Part shown: in pieces, positions 33,680 to 42,422 of the stretch | Position numbering within the stretch: the stretch's first letter is position 1 | Layout of the letters: the number at the start of each line of letters is the position of its first letter | The notes under the pieces: model-generated | What the model saw: only the letters and a program-made list of their open reading frames with translations | What the model was told of the DNA's origin: nothing | Database searches by the model: none | Assembly: GCA_018817915.1 (NCBI GenBank) | Contig: JAHISX010000077.1 | Span: 1 to 51,063, forward strand | Length of the DNA: 51,063 nt | Source: Bacillota bacterium | Lineage (GTDB): Bacteria; Bacillota_I; Bacilli_A; Acholeplasmatales; Acholeplasmataceae | Reading direction: 5' to 3' | Program-made: the position numbers and the translations under genes

Positions 33680-35431
33680 TTATGATAACAATAGCAATAG
33701 TTTGTCCTTTAACAAGGTTTTTCTTTGTTCATAAAAATCTAAGAACTCAACATAACCATATAAATTTAACTTCGGAATATAGTGCTTTTGTGAATAGCCA
33801 GGAAAGTCATTAATCAGTGTACAGTACACAGAAAAATCCATATCGCTTTTTTCTTGATTAATAGAACCTTCTAGCAGTTGCAAGTTAGGAAGTTGGTCGG
33901 ATTTTACTAGGTAATCGAAATGTAGGTTCACATCAATCATGTTCGCAGAGAGATTTGCTGATTTCATTTTTGCCTTAGGATACATATGGTCAATGTGAAA
34001 ACTATCCTTGTAATTTAGATTGGGGTATAAGATAGAAAGAACAACAAAAGTTGTTGGATCATCTTTCTTTTGAGTCAACAACTTATCAATGTCATCATTT
34101 GAAAAACTAAGACTTCTATTTCCACCTTTAAACTTATCCACGATACTATCAATAGGAAAAGTGTGTGTTGTATTGTGTCTAATTAGTTCTCTAATTGGTC
34201 TAAGTGCTCCATCAGGTGCAAAACTAAAGAAACGCTTTAAAGACGTTAACACAATCCATTTTCTGATGTTGTTCCTATCATTTGCTAGTTCAAGTCCAGT
34301 TTCAATGTTCTTATTTGGATTCTTAAAAAGATAATATGCAATTGGATGGAAAATGTTATTTGCTCTTAAGTTGCTTCCATTAAATCCCAGTGATGAAACT
34401 AATTTAAATGTTTTTCTAAGAGCAACGATAATTTGATCCCAGTTATCCTTGAATTTTTGCATATTTGTTGCAGTGAAATTGTCTACTTTCGCTGAAATAT
34501 CACTTGAGTCTGACAAATATAGAATTGACTTCATCACAAAAGCCTTGTCAATATAGAATCGCATTCCTATACTGTTTAGCTCACCTACTAAAGAGTTCAC
34601 GGAGTCTTTGAAATTTATATCTGTCCAATGTGAGTTAGCAAAACTAAATAGCAAATCTGAGGGGTTTAATGGAGTTCCACCGCTATTAACCCTAATAAAG
34701 ATGCTTAGTACTTTCTCCAATTCAGCATCTTCCTCCAAAAAATAACTCACTAGTGGTGATGTGAATATCACTTTATGAAGTCTAAATAGAGTTTTACTAG
34801 CAAACTTTCGAACATCATTGTCAGTTATAAAATTCAAGTTGTCATTTATATATTGTTGGACATCATCATGTTCAAATAAATCTAATATTTTTGATATAGG
34901 AAACCAAAATTTCGCAGTAGGTAATGATTTATTGCCTTTATTAGTTGTATTAGCTTCTTTCTCTTCTAGAAAACTTAACTCATAGTTTTCATTATCCTCA
35001 TCAAGTGGTCTCAACAAGTTAAGAAAGAGTTTCTTATCCGGATATGACTGTAGTTCACCTTTTTTGCCGTATTTTTTTCTCGTAGCATAAGAACCTTTTA
35101 ATGCAATATAAAGTGAGGTTAGTCTTTGTTGACCATCAAGAATTGCAGTTATTTCTCTTTCTCCACTCACATCAGCTTTTTTTGTTAAGTTATTGTTTAG
35201 TTGATTATATGTTCGCATGAATTCATAAAAAATATACTCTTTGACATTATTTCTTTGGACTTTCCAAAAAAGAAATGAATTAATCGGATACTCTTTAAGC
35301 AGTGAGTCAAAAAGATTAATTACTTGATCTGGTCTCCAAACAAATTCTCTTTGAATGGACGGCAATAAATACTCATGTTTGTGAATCTTGTCAATTACTT
35401 CTTTGATTGTAAGAGGAGTTTGGAATGCCAT
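33680..35431 (-). CDS. DUF262/DUF1524 GmrSD-like restriction protein
   Basis: 583 residues. The N-terminal DUF262 (ParB-like) domain shows LPSIQREFVW and TAILDGQQRLTSLYIAL, the DGQQR NTP-binding/hydrolysis signature. The C-terminal part has the HNH-type DUF1524 elements FHIDHMYPKAK and LPNLQLLEGSINQEKSD. Both halves of GmrS and GmrD are thus in one chain, as in type IV systems against modified phage DNA. It ends 6 bp before the PL1 box and has its own terminator. It fits the pattern of accessory genes sitting upstream of box promoters. Confidence 0.88.
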   Translation of the reverse strand: MAFQTPLTIKEVIDKIHKHEYLLPSIQREFVWRPDQVINLFDSLLKEYPINSFLFWKVQRNNVKEYIFYEFMRTYNQLNNNLTKKADVSGEREITAILDGQQRLTSLYIALKGSYATRKKYGKKGELQSYPDKKLFLNLLRPLDEDNENYELSFLEEKEANTTNKGNKSLPTAKFWFPISKILDLFEHDDVQQYINDNLNFITDNDVRKFASKTLFRLHKVIFTSPLVSYFLEEDAELEKVLSIFIRVNSGGTPLNPSDLLFSFANSHWTDINFKDSVNSLVGELNSIGMRFYIDKAFVMKSILYLSDSSDISAKVDNFTATNMQKFKDNWDQIIVALRKTFKLVSSLGFNGSNLRANNIFHPIAYYLFKNPNKNIETGLELANDRNNIRKWIVLTSLKRFFSFAPDGALRPIRELIRHNTTHTFPIDSIVDKFKGGNRSLSFSNDDIDKLLTQKKDDPTTFVVLSILYPNLNYKDSFHIDHMYPKAKMKSANLSANMIDVNLHFDYLVKSDQLPNLQLLEGSINQEKSDMDFSVYCTLINDFPGYSQKHYIPKLNLYGYVEFLDFYEQRKTLLKDKLLLLLS

Positions 35432-35578
35432 TTAGGATACCTGAACTTTCGTTTTGTTTTATTTTCCATGTAAGTCATTGTTGTATAAAAAAATAGTTTG
35501 AGTGGCTGTAAGCATATAAGCTCCATTTAACCTGTACCCATGCAATTAAGCAATAACAAGCACCACCATTTTATATTT

Positions 35579-36079
35579 TTATTTTCTTTTTTTCATCTTT
35601 TTTTCGTAGTCACTGAGACCCTGTTTGATTTCAGCAATAAGTCTGTCTGCTTCAACTTTTCTTTCTTCTTCAGTTGAATTAGCTAACCATTTGTCATAAG
35701 CTGCTTTTTCTTCACTTTTTGATAATGTAGGTTTTCCTGTTCCAGTTTTACTTTTTACGCTTTTATTTGGCTCATTCAAATCAGATTCTTTTCTATTTTT
35801 TTCAATTTCAAGTATATATACAGTTTTACCAAACATCCCTGGTTCTTTAATTCGGTTTCCATCAACAATGTAAAGTGTCTTTCCAAATGCTTTAGGCTCT
35901 TTAATTGTCTTTCCATCAATGACATAAAGTGTTTTACCAAAAGGTCTAGCTTCCTTTACTTCATTTCCATGGATGACAAAAAGTGTTTTACCAAATGAAC
36001 GTGCTTCTTTAATCTCATCACCATTTATCAAATATTTAGTTTTGCCAAATAAACCGGGTTCTTTAATTTTTGCTTTCAC
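35579..36079 (-). CDS. Protein of five 18-residue tandem repeats
   Basis: About 166 residues. I prefer the GTG at 36079, behind GTGGAG. A GTG at 36094 is in frame. Five repeats of period 18 fill the first half, each of form xIKExxxFGKTLYVIDGN. This fits stacked beta-hairpins, similar in idea to the 4-fold beta-flower class. The C-terminal ~70 residues are charged and helical (EEKAAYDKWLANSTEEERKV). Function unknown. The upstream gene ends 18 bp before this start. Confidence 0.7.
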   Translation of the reverse strand: MKAKIKEPGLFGKTKYLINGDEIKEARSFGKTLFVIHGNEVKEARPFGKTLYVIDGKTIKEPKAFGKTLYIVDGNRIKEPGMFGKTVYILEIEKNRKESDLNEPNKSVKSKTGTGKPTLSKSEEKAAYDKWLANSTEEERKVEADRLIAEIKQGLSDYEKKMKKRK

Positions 36080-36096
36080 TATTTTTATCTCCACTT

Positions 36097-36369
36097 TTAG
36101 TCATAGAAAAAATCCGGATTTAATTCAGAAGGACTTTTCCATCTAATCCCATAATCACGTCTTAAAATTCGTTTTTTCATTCTCTCGATAATATGGATGA
36201 AGCCTAAATGGTTACCTAAAGCGTAATGGATTTCATGAAGTGTCATTTTCTCATGTTCTGAACTCAGTTTTAATTCTTTACAGATTTCTTTGACTATCTT
36301 TGGCTCTAATTCGGATTCAAGTTGCTCAACTCGTTCCTCTATTGCCATAGAATTACTCTTAAATGGCAT
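36097..36369 (-). CDS. Small helical protein, unknown
   Basis: About 90 residues from the ATG at 36369, eight bases after GGAGG. It is acidic and helical at first (ERVEQLESELEPKIVKEICK) and basic later (ERMKKRILRRDYGIRW). No domain is recognised. It overlaps the end of the HExxH gene by 11 bp, so the two are translationally coupled. Confidence 0.6.
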   Translation of the reverse strand: MPFKSNSMAIEERVEQLESELEPKIVKEICKELKLSSEHEKMTLHEIHYALGNHLGFIHIIERMKKRILRRDYGIRWKSPSELNPDFFYD

Positions 36370-36790
36370 TTCCCAACCCTCCATTAGTCTCATTAATTAT
36401 ATAGTTAATCAGCTTATTGCTAAATGCTATTGCATCCTTTTCAATTTCTTGATTTAGATAATCATTATGCTCAGGTCTTTTATAGTTATCAAACTCCTTA
36501 GCCCAAATAGCAACAATCTTTGGATCGTGATAGATGAGTTTTGGGAAGTCGATACAAGCTCTTTGATATGCATGTCTAGTTTCATGGAAACTGCACTTAA
36601 GGATTTCAAGTTCATCTGCATTTTCTATCCAGTCACTACTAAATACAATGTAGTATCCTTCATGAAGAAATGTTGCATTGATATCATTATGTTTAAAGAA
36701 TGATTGTGGCTTGAAATGGACCTCTATATCTGATAATCCTAGTTTTTTTGATGCATAATCAACACCAAATCTCGCTATTTTCTCTTTCAT
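36359..36790 (-). CDS. Predicted HExxH metallopeptidase-like protein
   Basis: 143 residues. The motif CSFHETRHAYQ (H-E-x-x-H) in the middle is the zinc-binding helix of gluzincin-type peptidases. A downstream QEIEKDAIAFSNKLI offers a possible third ligand (Glu/Asp). The overall size resembles ImmA/IrrE-type peptidases that cleave phage repressors, but no helix-turn-helix partner is adjacent. It is the first of three small minus-strand genes beyond the restriction-island edge. Confidence 0.65.
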   Translation of the reverse strand: MKEKIARFGVDYASKKLGLSDIEVHFKPQSFFKHNDINATFLHEGYYIVFSSDWIENADELEILKCSFHETRHAYQRACIDFPKLIYHDPKIVAIWAKEFDNYKRPEHNDYLNQEIEKDAIAFSNKLINYIINETNGGLGNAI

Positions 36791-36817
36791 CTTACACCAA
36801 TTATCTAGTATTTTTTA

Positions 36818-36931
36818 TTGCCGTTCACTGTGGTTTTTGCCATGTTATTGGCAATACCCTATTTTGTCCTATAAAGGGTATATAATAGGTATGCTTTGTC
36901 CTATGAAAGGTATGTTGGTGTTGCCGTTCAC
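36818..36931. repeat. Left-edge repeat of the restriction island
   Basis: TTGCCGTTCAC occurs twice (36818-36828 and 36921-36931) in direct orientation. Between them are two GTCCTATRAA-type units. Positions 36862-36931 match 44365-44434 at 59 of 70 bases without gaps. A TTGCCA/TGGCAA hairpin lies near 36837-36854. Confidence 0.85.
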
Positions 36932-36981
36932 ACCTATTATCAGACAAAAAAACAATAAATGCACGAAAGTCAGTTTAAGTG

Positions 36982-38187
36982 TCAATGGTTGGTAGATTTT
37001 TTTATTTCATCAGTTAATAAATCGAGTTTCAGTTTTGTTTGATGTTTTGAAAATGCTTCAAGTGCAAAATGAACATCGAGTAGAATGAGTGAAACTTTAT
37101 CATGTGTTTTATTAGTCATATTGCGCCACTCAGTTTCACCATATCCAATATATCTAATCTCTTTTGGTCCCAGTTTGCTTGTTTTTGAGTTATAAGGTAA
37201 AACAAATGCATTATATATATCTACTCCATCACTTAATATTGTATTCATAAAATCTGAATAAGTAATTTGTTTTTGAATATCACTACTGTTTGGTAAATTG
37301 TTATACAACTCGAAAGAGTAATACTTAGCATCTAGTATAAAGTGCTTATCATTAAAATTTAAAACTGTATCTGGGCGCAGTTTTGAATTTTGCATTCTTT
37401 GATAACCAGTGGATTCTTCAAATATATAGAACGAACTTGGGTAGAACTTACTAATTTCAGGTTCATTTCCAAACAATTTAGAAATTATCACTTCCCAAAC
37501 TGCTTCAAAATTATATGTTCCAAAACTTTTAATTTTGTTGTGTCCCATCTCAGAAGACGATTCTTTTAAAATGTTTATCATTTCTGAGATTAGATGTTTT
37601 TTTCTGTCTACGAATGTTTTGTATTGTTCTTTAATCAAAATTGACAAAAGATAGTCATTTGCATAGTTAAAATCATCAATTGGAATATTGATATTTCCAT
37701 AGATAAAGCCTATAGTTTGATATGCAATATTCAGGCACTTGATATGTATTTTTGTGATTATATCGTTTTTATCAATTTGTCTTTGAGTAATAGTTTTTAA
37801 GAATATAGCTTGATTATCATTGAAATAAGGTTCTGACCTTATAGTTTTCTTCCAGTTTATTTTTCCTGATCCATTCACCTTGTACTCTGTATCTTTGTTA
37901 GAGTATAGCCCATTGTTCAAATAATCATTTAGCATCCATAGATATGAATAAATTGGCAATTGGTTTCTCAAATCTTGACTATCATACAGATAATTCGAAG
38001 ATAAATTGTACTTGTTAGAAATGTAGATAGTCCGAAATAAAGAAAAGATTGATTTTTGACACTCTTGATTCGTTTCTGGTATGTTGTATGACATAGGAAA
38101 AAATATTGAAGGTTTACTATCGCTATAGCTTATACCTACAAAAGAATTACCTTTATCAGCGTTTTTACATAGACTCTTCAGTTCCAT
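36982..38187 (-). CDS. LlaJI-type restriction endonuclease subunit (R2-like)
   Basis: About 401 residues from the ATG at 38187. A frame from 38220 adds 11 residues and overlaps the upstream gene more. The C-terminal half has a PD-(D/E)XK core, LRPDTVLNFNDKHFILDAKY (the D...DAK pattern). It also resembles McrC-type proteins, which supply the nuclease to an AAA+ partner. It is last in a four-gene operon with two m5C methylases and an McrB-like motor, the LlaJI arrangement. The start overlaps the partner's TGA. Confidence 0.82.
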   Translation of the reverse strand: MELKSLCKNADKGNSFVGISYSDSKPSIFFPMSYNIPETNQECQKSIFSLFRTIYISNKYNLSSNYLYDSQDLRNQLPIYSYLWMLNDYLNNGLYSNKDTEYKVNGSGKINWKKTIRSEPYFNDNQAIFLKTITQRQIDKNDIITKIHIKCLNIAYQTIGFIYGNINIPIDDFNYANDYLLSILIKEQYKTFVDRKKHLISEMINILKESSSEMGHNKIKSFGTYNFEAVWEVIISKLFGNEPEISKFYPSSFYIFEESTGYQRMQNSKLRPDTVLNFNDKHFILDAKYYSFELYNNLPNSSDIQKQITYSDFMNTILSDGVDIYNAFVLPYNSKTSKLGPKEIRYIGYGETEWRNMTNKTHDKVSLILLDVHFALEAFSKHQTKLKLDLLTDEIKKSTNH

Positions 38188-38188
38188 A

Positions 38189-39874
38189 TCAAACCGAAAA
38201 ATCGATGTTCTTAAAAACATCTAATTTATATACTTCAAATCCCATTAACAAATCATCTAGAGTTCTAATACTATCATCAAACCAAATTGATGAATCGATC
38301 TTTGCAATATCATCCCAAAAATACATTAATACTTTTTCTGAGAATAGTTTGATTTTTAATACATTCAATTCATTAGCAGCTAGAGTAAGTATTTCCTTTG
38401 AAATGAAATAAATCCCAATTTGCTTATCTTCGCTATTAATACCTATAGGGTTATTCAACACAATACTCTCATTAACTTTTTTAACAAATGTCATCCATTT
38501 AACCTGTGTCCCTGGAACATAACTATTTGCTAGTGAGACAGTATATGGATCTGATAAATCAAACTCATTTTTGATTTTTACCATTTGCCATCTTCTTTTA
38601 AAAGCTGTATCCAGTGTGAAAACATTTTGGTCACTAGTATTCATTGTAGCAATTATCCACAAGTTTGATGGAATCTCAATACTACTGTAGCCTATATACT
38701 GCTCTAGCATAGGGTTTTTCACCTTATATATACTCTTACCTAGCAAATCTCTATCAAGCAGTTGAAATATATCTCCAAATATTGCAGAAGCATTTCCACG
38801 ATTAATTTCTTCTATAATTAAAGCACATTTCTTACTTGGGTTAGTTATAGAATACTTTAATATTCTAGCAAAAACTCCAGGTACAAATGTATATGTAATT
38901 CTATCCCCAACCAATTTTGGTATTATCTGTCCAACAAAATCACTGTTGCTAAACTCCGGATGAAAAGTAGTTCTTTCAACATGAAAATTAACTTCACTAA
39001 ACAGAGTACTCACTTTGTAGCTTTTGCCACATCCTGGGTTTCCGTAATAGATCACGTTTTCTGCCCCTGTTACAATGGATTCTGCAACGGCTTCTTCTGT
39101 TTCTTCATTTTCGTGCAATTGTCTAGCACTTAAATTGTTAACTCTCGGTCTTAATGAAATATCTTTGTCGATATTATATATTACCAAATTACGAAGTCTA
39201 TTTTCGAATCTAGAAAGTACTTCTTCGTTGATAATTATCTTTTTAGATTGCTCAGCTAAAGAACTGTCTTCTTTTAAAAATCCCCATCTAATTAGAATCA
39301 TAATCGGTTTTGCGTCAGTATATTTAGTTGCAACTGGATCTAGAACAAATGAATCTGAATGTCTTAACTGTTTTACTTGTTCTATTACATCAGAATAGTT
39401 TGCTCCAACATCTTCAATTTGCCATAAAATAAAAGCAAACTCCTTATATGTTAAGTAGTCTAAATCAAAAATAGCTCTTATAAATAAACATGGTGGTTCA
39501 ATATCTGAATTACTAAGTGGTGATCCATAATTGTTTCTGCCAAAATTTGTTTTTTCAAGAGAATTCATTATTTCTTCTTGAATTTCCAAATAATTATCGT
39601 TTCTAATGGCATTATAGAATCTTATTCCGCTTTCAGTTATTTTTCTTCTTGATTGAGGATTACTAATATCTTCCCAAATAGTGAATCCAAAATATGAAGT
39701 TATTTGTGCCTTTTTTGTATAAGATGAAGAATATTGATCAGGCCCAATTAGTTCTTTTAGTTTTGTAACATACACATCATTTGTCATCCAGTCATTTGTT
39801 TCATTATATATTTGAAGGACTGCATGTATTTCTGATAAAACTGCACTATTTTTTGGCATTACTATTTTCCCCAT
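38189..39874 (-). CDS. McrB-like AAA+ motor of the LlaJI-type system (R1-like)
   Basis: 561 residues, ATG behind AAGGAG. The C-terminal half is a McrB-type AAA+ domain: YGNPGCGKSYKV (Walker A), CALIIEEINRGNASAIFGDI (Walker B), then ATMNTSDQNVFTLDTAFKRR (sensor 1 and Arg finger). The N-terminal ~270 residues are likely for DNA recognition. Known McrB enzymes use GTP and translocate DNA to the nuclease subunit. It lies 2 bp downstream of the second methylase. Confidence 0.9.
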   Translation of the reverse strand: MGKIVMPKNSAVLSEIHAVLQIYNETNDWMTNDVYVTKLKELIGPDQYSSSYTKKAQITSYFGFTIWEDISNPQSRRKITESGIRFYNAIRNDNYLEIQEEIMNSLEKTNFGRNNYGSPLSNSDIEPPCLFIRAIFDLDYLTYKEFAFILWQIEDVGANYSDVIEQVKQLRHSDSFVLDPVATKYTDAKPIMILIRWGFLKEDSSLAEQSKKIIINEEVLSRFENRLRNLVIYNIDKDISLRPRVNNLSARQLHENEETEEAVAESIVTGAENVIYYGNPGCGKSYKVSTLFSEVNFHVERTTFHPEFSNSDFVGQIIPKLVGDRITYTFVPGVFARILKYSITNPSKKCALIIEEINRGNASAIFGDIFQLLDRDLLGKSIYKVKNPMLEQYIGYSSIEIPSNLWIIATMNTSDQNVFTLDTAFKRRWQMVKIKNEFDLSDPYTVSLANSYVPGTQVKWMTFVKKVNESIVLNNPIGINSEDKQIGIYFISKEILTLAANELNVLKIKLFSEKVLMYFWDDIAKIDSSIWFDDSIRTLDDLLMGFEVYKLDVFKNIDFSV

Positions 39875-39876
39875 TT

Positions 39877-41028
39877 TTATCGCTCCTTGGTTGGAAATTT
39901 ATTTATTAGTTCCAACATAATTTTTTTTACCATTAAAGGTGGTATTCCCTCACCTATAACTTTTCTGATAAATGTTTCATTGGAATCTTCGGGAATATTC
40001 CAATTTTCAGGCAAAGACATTACTATAAAGATTTCATGCAACGTTAATACTCTTGGATCCGAATATAGTGAAACTTCATTTTCGGTATAAAGCCTACCAG
40101 GATGAACGCATGCTAATGAGGATATTACACCGTTGTTTTGTGTGATTGTTCGTGAAGGTTTATTCCAATTCATTCTGCGATAATGGTTATGATGTGCAAT
40201 AACTCTTTTTCCATTATCTTTTTTGGGGTAGTAATATTCGTTAAATGTGGCTGACTTACCAGTCGGAGTATGCATCATCCATTCAACTTGTTTTAACGAA
40301 TGCTTTGGAGGTTTATGCCATTTAGATACCTTAAGTCCAAGTTCTCTCTTTAAAATAAAATCAGGAAATATTTTAAGAGTTAATTCTAACCCTTCACGCA
40401 AAAGTGGATCTAATGATGGGAGATCTCCAATAACATCTTCAAGTGTGACCTCTGGTTCCTTTTTTGGGAATTCCCAATTTATATTCAAAGTTTTTCTTAC
40501 AAGCAAGAAAATATTCCTTTCTCGTAACTGTGGTACACCATGATCCTTTGCCATTATTAACGAGTCTTTATTAAAATTATACTCCAATTGTAATTCGTTT
40601 TTTATATAATCTGGAATTAAAATTTTTTCTCCATTTACTTTTATATAAGTTATTAGGTTTTTAGGAACATTTTCAAGAAGTATGTAATCAGGTTTTACTG
40701 CTTTAATTACATCAATTGCATAATAAATTAGTTGATTTCTTACATCATCAGGATCTCTGTTTCCAGCTTCACTCATTCCCTGGCATGGAGGAGTTGCAAT
40801 GACAAAGTCTACTCCATTTTTTAATGCTTTTTCTATAATTAATTGTCGAGTTGTATCATTAGTTATATCGCCACAAATCATTTCAGTTTTAGGATATAAG
40901 TGTCTGTACAAGTCAGCTCGTTGTTGGTTCAATTCATTAGCAACTAATATATCTATACCGATTTCCTCAAAATATGCTTCAGCGATACCTACATTTGCAA
41001 ACAAGGATAAACCCTTGATTACTCCCAT
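39877..41028 (-). CDS. m5C DNA methyltransferase, LlaJI-type M2
   Basis: 383 residues. SAM-binding LFANVGIAEAYFEEIGI, catalytic Cys82 in TPPCQGMSEAG, ENVPKNL, and QLRERNIF are the motif I, IV, VI and VIII elements of C5-cytosine methylases. A C-terminal GEGIPPL is motif X. It is a diverged paralogue of the next methylase, overlapping it by 10 bp. LlaJI-type systems need two enzymes because the target is asymmetric. The recognition sequence here is unknown. Confidence 0.9.
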   Translation of the reverse strand: MGVIKGLSLFANVGIAEAYFEEIGIDILVANELNQQRADLYRHLYPKTEMICGDITNDTTRQLIIEKALKNGVDFVIATPPCQGMSEAGNRDPDDVRNQLIYYAIDVIKAVKPDYILLENVPKNLITYIKVNGEKILIPDYIKNELQLEYNFNKDSLIMAKDHGVPQLRERNIFLLVRKTLNINWEFPKKEPEVTLEDVIGDLPSLDPLLREGLELTLKIFPDFILKRELGLKVSKWHKPPKHSLKQVEWMMHTPTGKSATFNEYYYPKKDNGKRVIAHHNHYRRMNWNKPSRTITQNNGVISSLACVHPGRLYTENEVSLYSDPRVLTLHEIFIVMSLPENWNIPEDSNETFIRKVIGEGIPPLMVKKIMLELINKFPTKER

Positions 41029-42329
41029 ATTGCACCTCTTAATTGTTCAAAAACTCTTCTAGTAAACAAAGGTGGAATACCTTCCCCAATTACAGATCTT
41101 AAGAAAGCTGCAGGTGTATTTTCTGGAAGTGGCCATTCGTTTGGTATACTACTGACTAACATCAATTCGTAAACTGTTAATGCTCTAGCATCACTATAAA
41201 TTATAGCTCCACTCTGTGTAGTTCCTATAGGTCTTCCAGGGTGTACGTTATTCTGAGATGAGATTTTTCGATTGTCCATTGTTACGGTGTAAGCTGGAAT
41301 ATCCCACTCTTGTCTCTTGTATGTGTTCTTAAAACCTTTTACAAACTCTCCGTTGTCTTTCTGTGGTTTATATTCAGGTTTATTATCAAATGCCGTTTTT
41401 CCTGTAGCAGTATGCATCATTACCTCTACTTGCCTTCTAACATGAGTTGGTGGGAAATGCCATTTCGATATCTTATGTGCTGCTTTTGCTCGTTCTTCAT
41501 AATTTGGAAATAACTTAATTAACTCATCATGACTTATATCCTTTATGTGAGGATCTAAAGGAGGAAGATTTCCTATGGCATCTCGCATCGTGACAATTTT
41601 GTCCTCTTTAGGTGGTACAACCCATTCATATGGAACATCAGATCTACTTAAAAGTATGATTGCTCTTTCTCTTGTTTGAGGGACCCCATAATCCTTAGTG
41701 TCAATTTTATAAGTGTTAACTCGATATTTTCTACCTAATTCTTTTTGAATAAATTCTATAATGTTAATTTCTTCATCTTTGTAGTTGATTGATGTTTGAA
41801 ATAGTAAAGGAACATTTTCTATAAATGCGTATTTAGGACTAATTTCTTTTATAAGTTTAACTACTGGAACAATTAAGTCATTTCGTTCATCATCTTTTTC
41901 TTGTCGTCCAGCAGTACTCATTCCTTGGCATGGAGGAGTAGCCATAATGACATTAACACCTAGTTCATTACTACGCGCAATTAAGTACTCTTGAATAGCA
42001 GTACTCGTAATATCTCCAATCTTCATTTCAGTTTTTGGATATATTTCTTGATAGAGTTTTGCTCTTCTTTCAACAATTTCATTAGCAAGAACAACATCAA
42101 TACCTATATCTTCAAAAAATGCTTCGGCGACTCCAATGTTGGCAAATAAAGAGAGCACTTTTGCTCCCTCAATTTTTGATTTTGTCCTGTTTAATTCACC
42201 CTTCTTTATTTCGTTTCTAATATAATCAGTTAAAAATTGATTAATGTTGGTTCTTCGCTTTGCAACCAATACTTTTAACTGTTCATGTTCATCTTGTGAT
42301 ATTCTGACACTTATTCTAGGGTCTTTCAT
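41019..42329 (-). CDS. m5C methyltransferase with N-terminal ribbon-helix-helix domain
   Basis: 436 residues. Residues 1-~45 (PRISVRISQDEHEQLKVL) form a ribbon-helix-helix DNA-binding domain. The methylase proper follows: LFANIGVAEAFFEDIGI, catalytic Cys134 in TPPCQGMST, ENVPLLF, QTRERAI and GEGIPPL. It is the promoter-proximal gene of the four-gene restriction operon. The extra domain, and three 8-bp direct repeats just upstream of its promoter, suggest that the enzyme regulates its own operon, so that modification precedes restriction. Confidence 0.88.
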   Translation of the reverse strand: MKDPRISVRISQDEHEQLKVLVAKRRTNINQFLTDYIRNEIKKGELNRTKSKIEGAKVLSLFANIGVAEAFFEDIGIDVVLANEIVERRAKLYQEIYPKTEMKIGDITSTAIQEYLIARSNELGVNVIMATPPCQGMSTAGRQEKDDERNDLIVPVVKLIKEISPKYAFIENVPLLFQTSINYKDEEINIIEFIQKELGRKYRVNTYKIDTKDYGVPQTRERAIILLSRSDVPYEWVVPPKEDKIVTMRDAIGNLPPLDPHIKDISHDELIKLFPNYEERAKAAHKISKWHFPPTHVRRQVEVMMHTATGKTAFDNKPEYKPQKDNGEFVKGFKNTYKRQEWDIPAYTVTMDNRKISSQNNVHPGRPIGTTQSGAIIYSDARALTVYELMLVSSIPNEWPLPENTPAAFLRSVIGEGIPPLFTRRVFEQLRGAIWE

Positions 42330-42362
42330 GACTACACCTCATCTGTAAGTTATTTTAGTTCT

Positions 42363-42420
42363 ATGTTATCACAGGATATGCATTAAGTCAATCTTTGAAC
42401 GCCAAAACGCCAAAACGCCA
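42363..42420 (-). promoter_or_regulatory. Restriction-operon promoter with triple 8-bp repeat
   Basis: On the minus strand TTGACT (42391-42386), a 17-bp spacer and TAACAT (42368-42363) form a good promoter for the methylase starting at 42329. Directly upstream, at 42420-42398, GGCGTTTT repeats three times in tandem. Ribbon-helix-helix regulators often bind such direct repeats. Confidence 0.7.
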
Positions 42421-42422
42421 TT

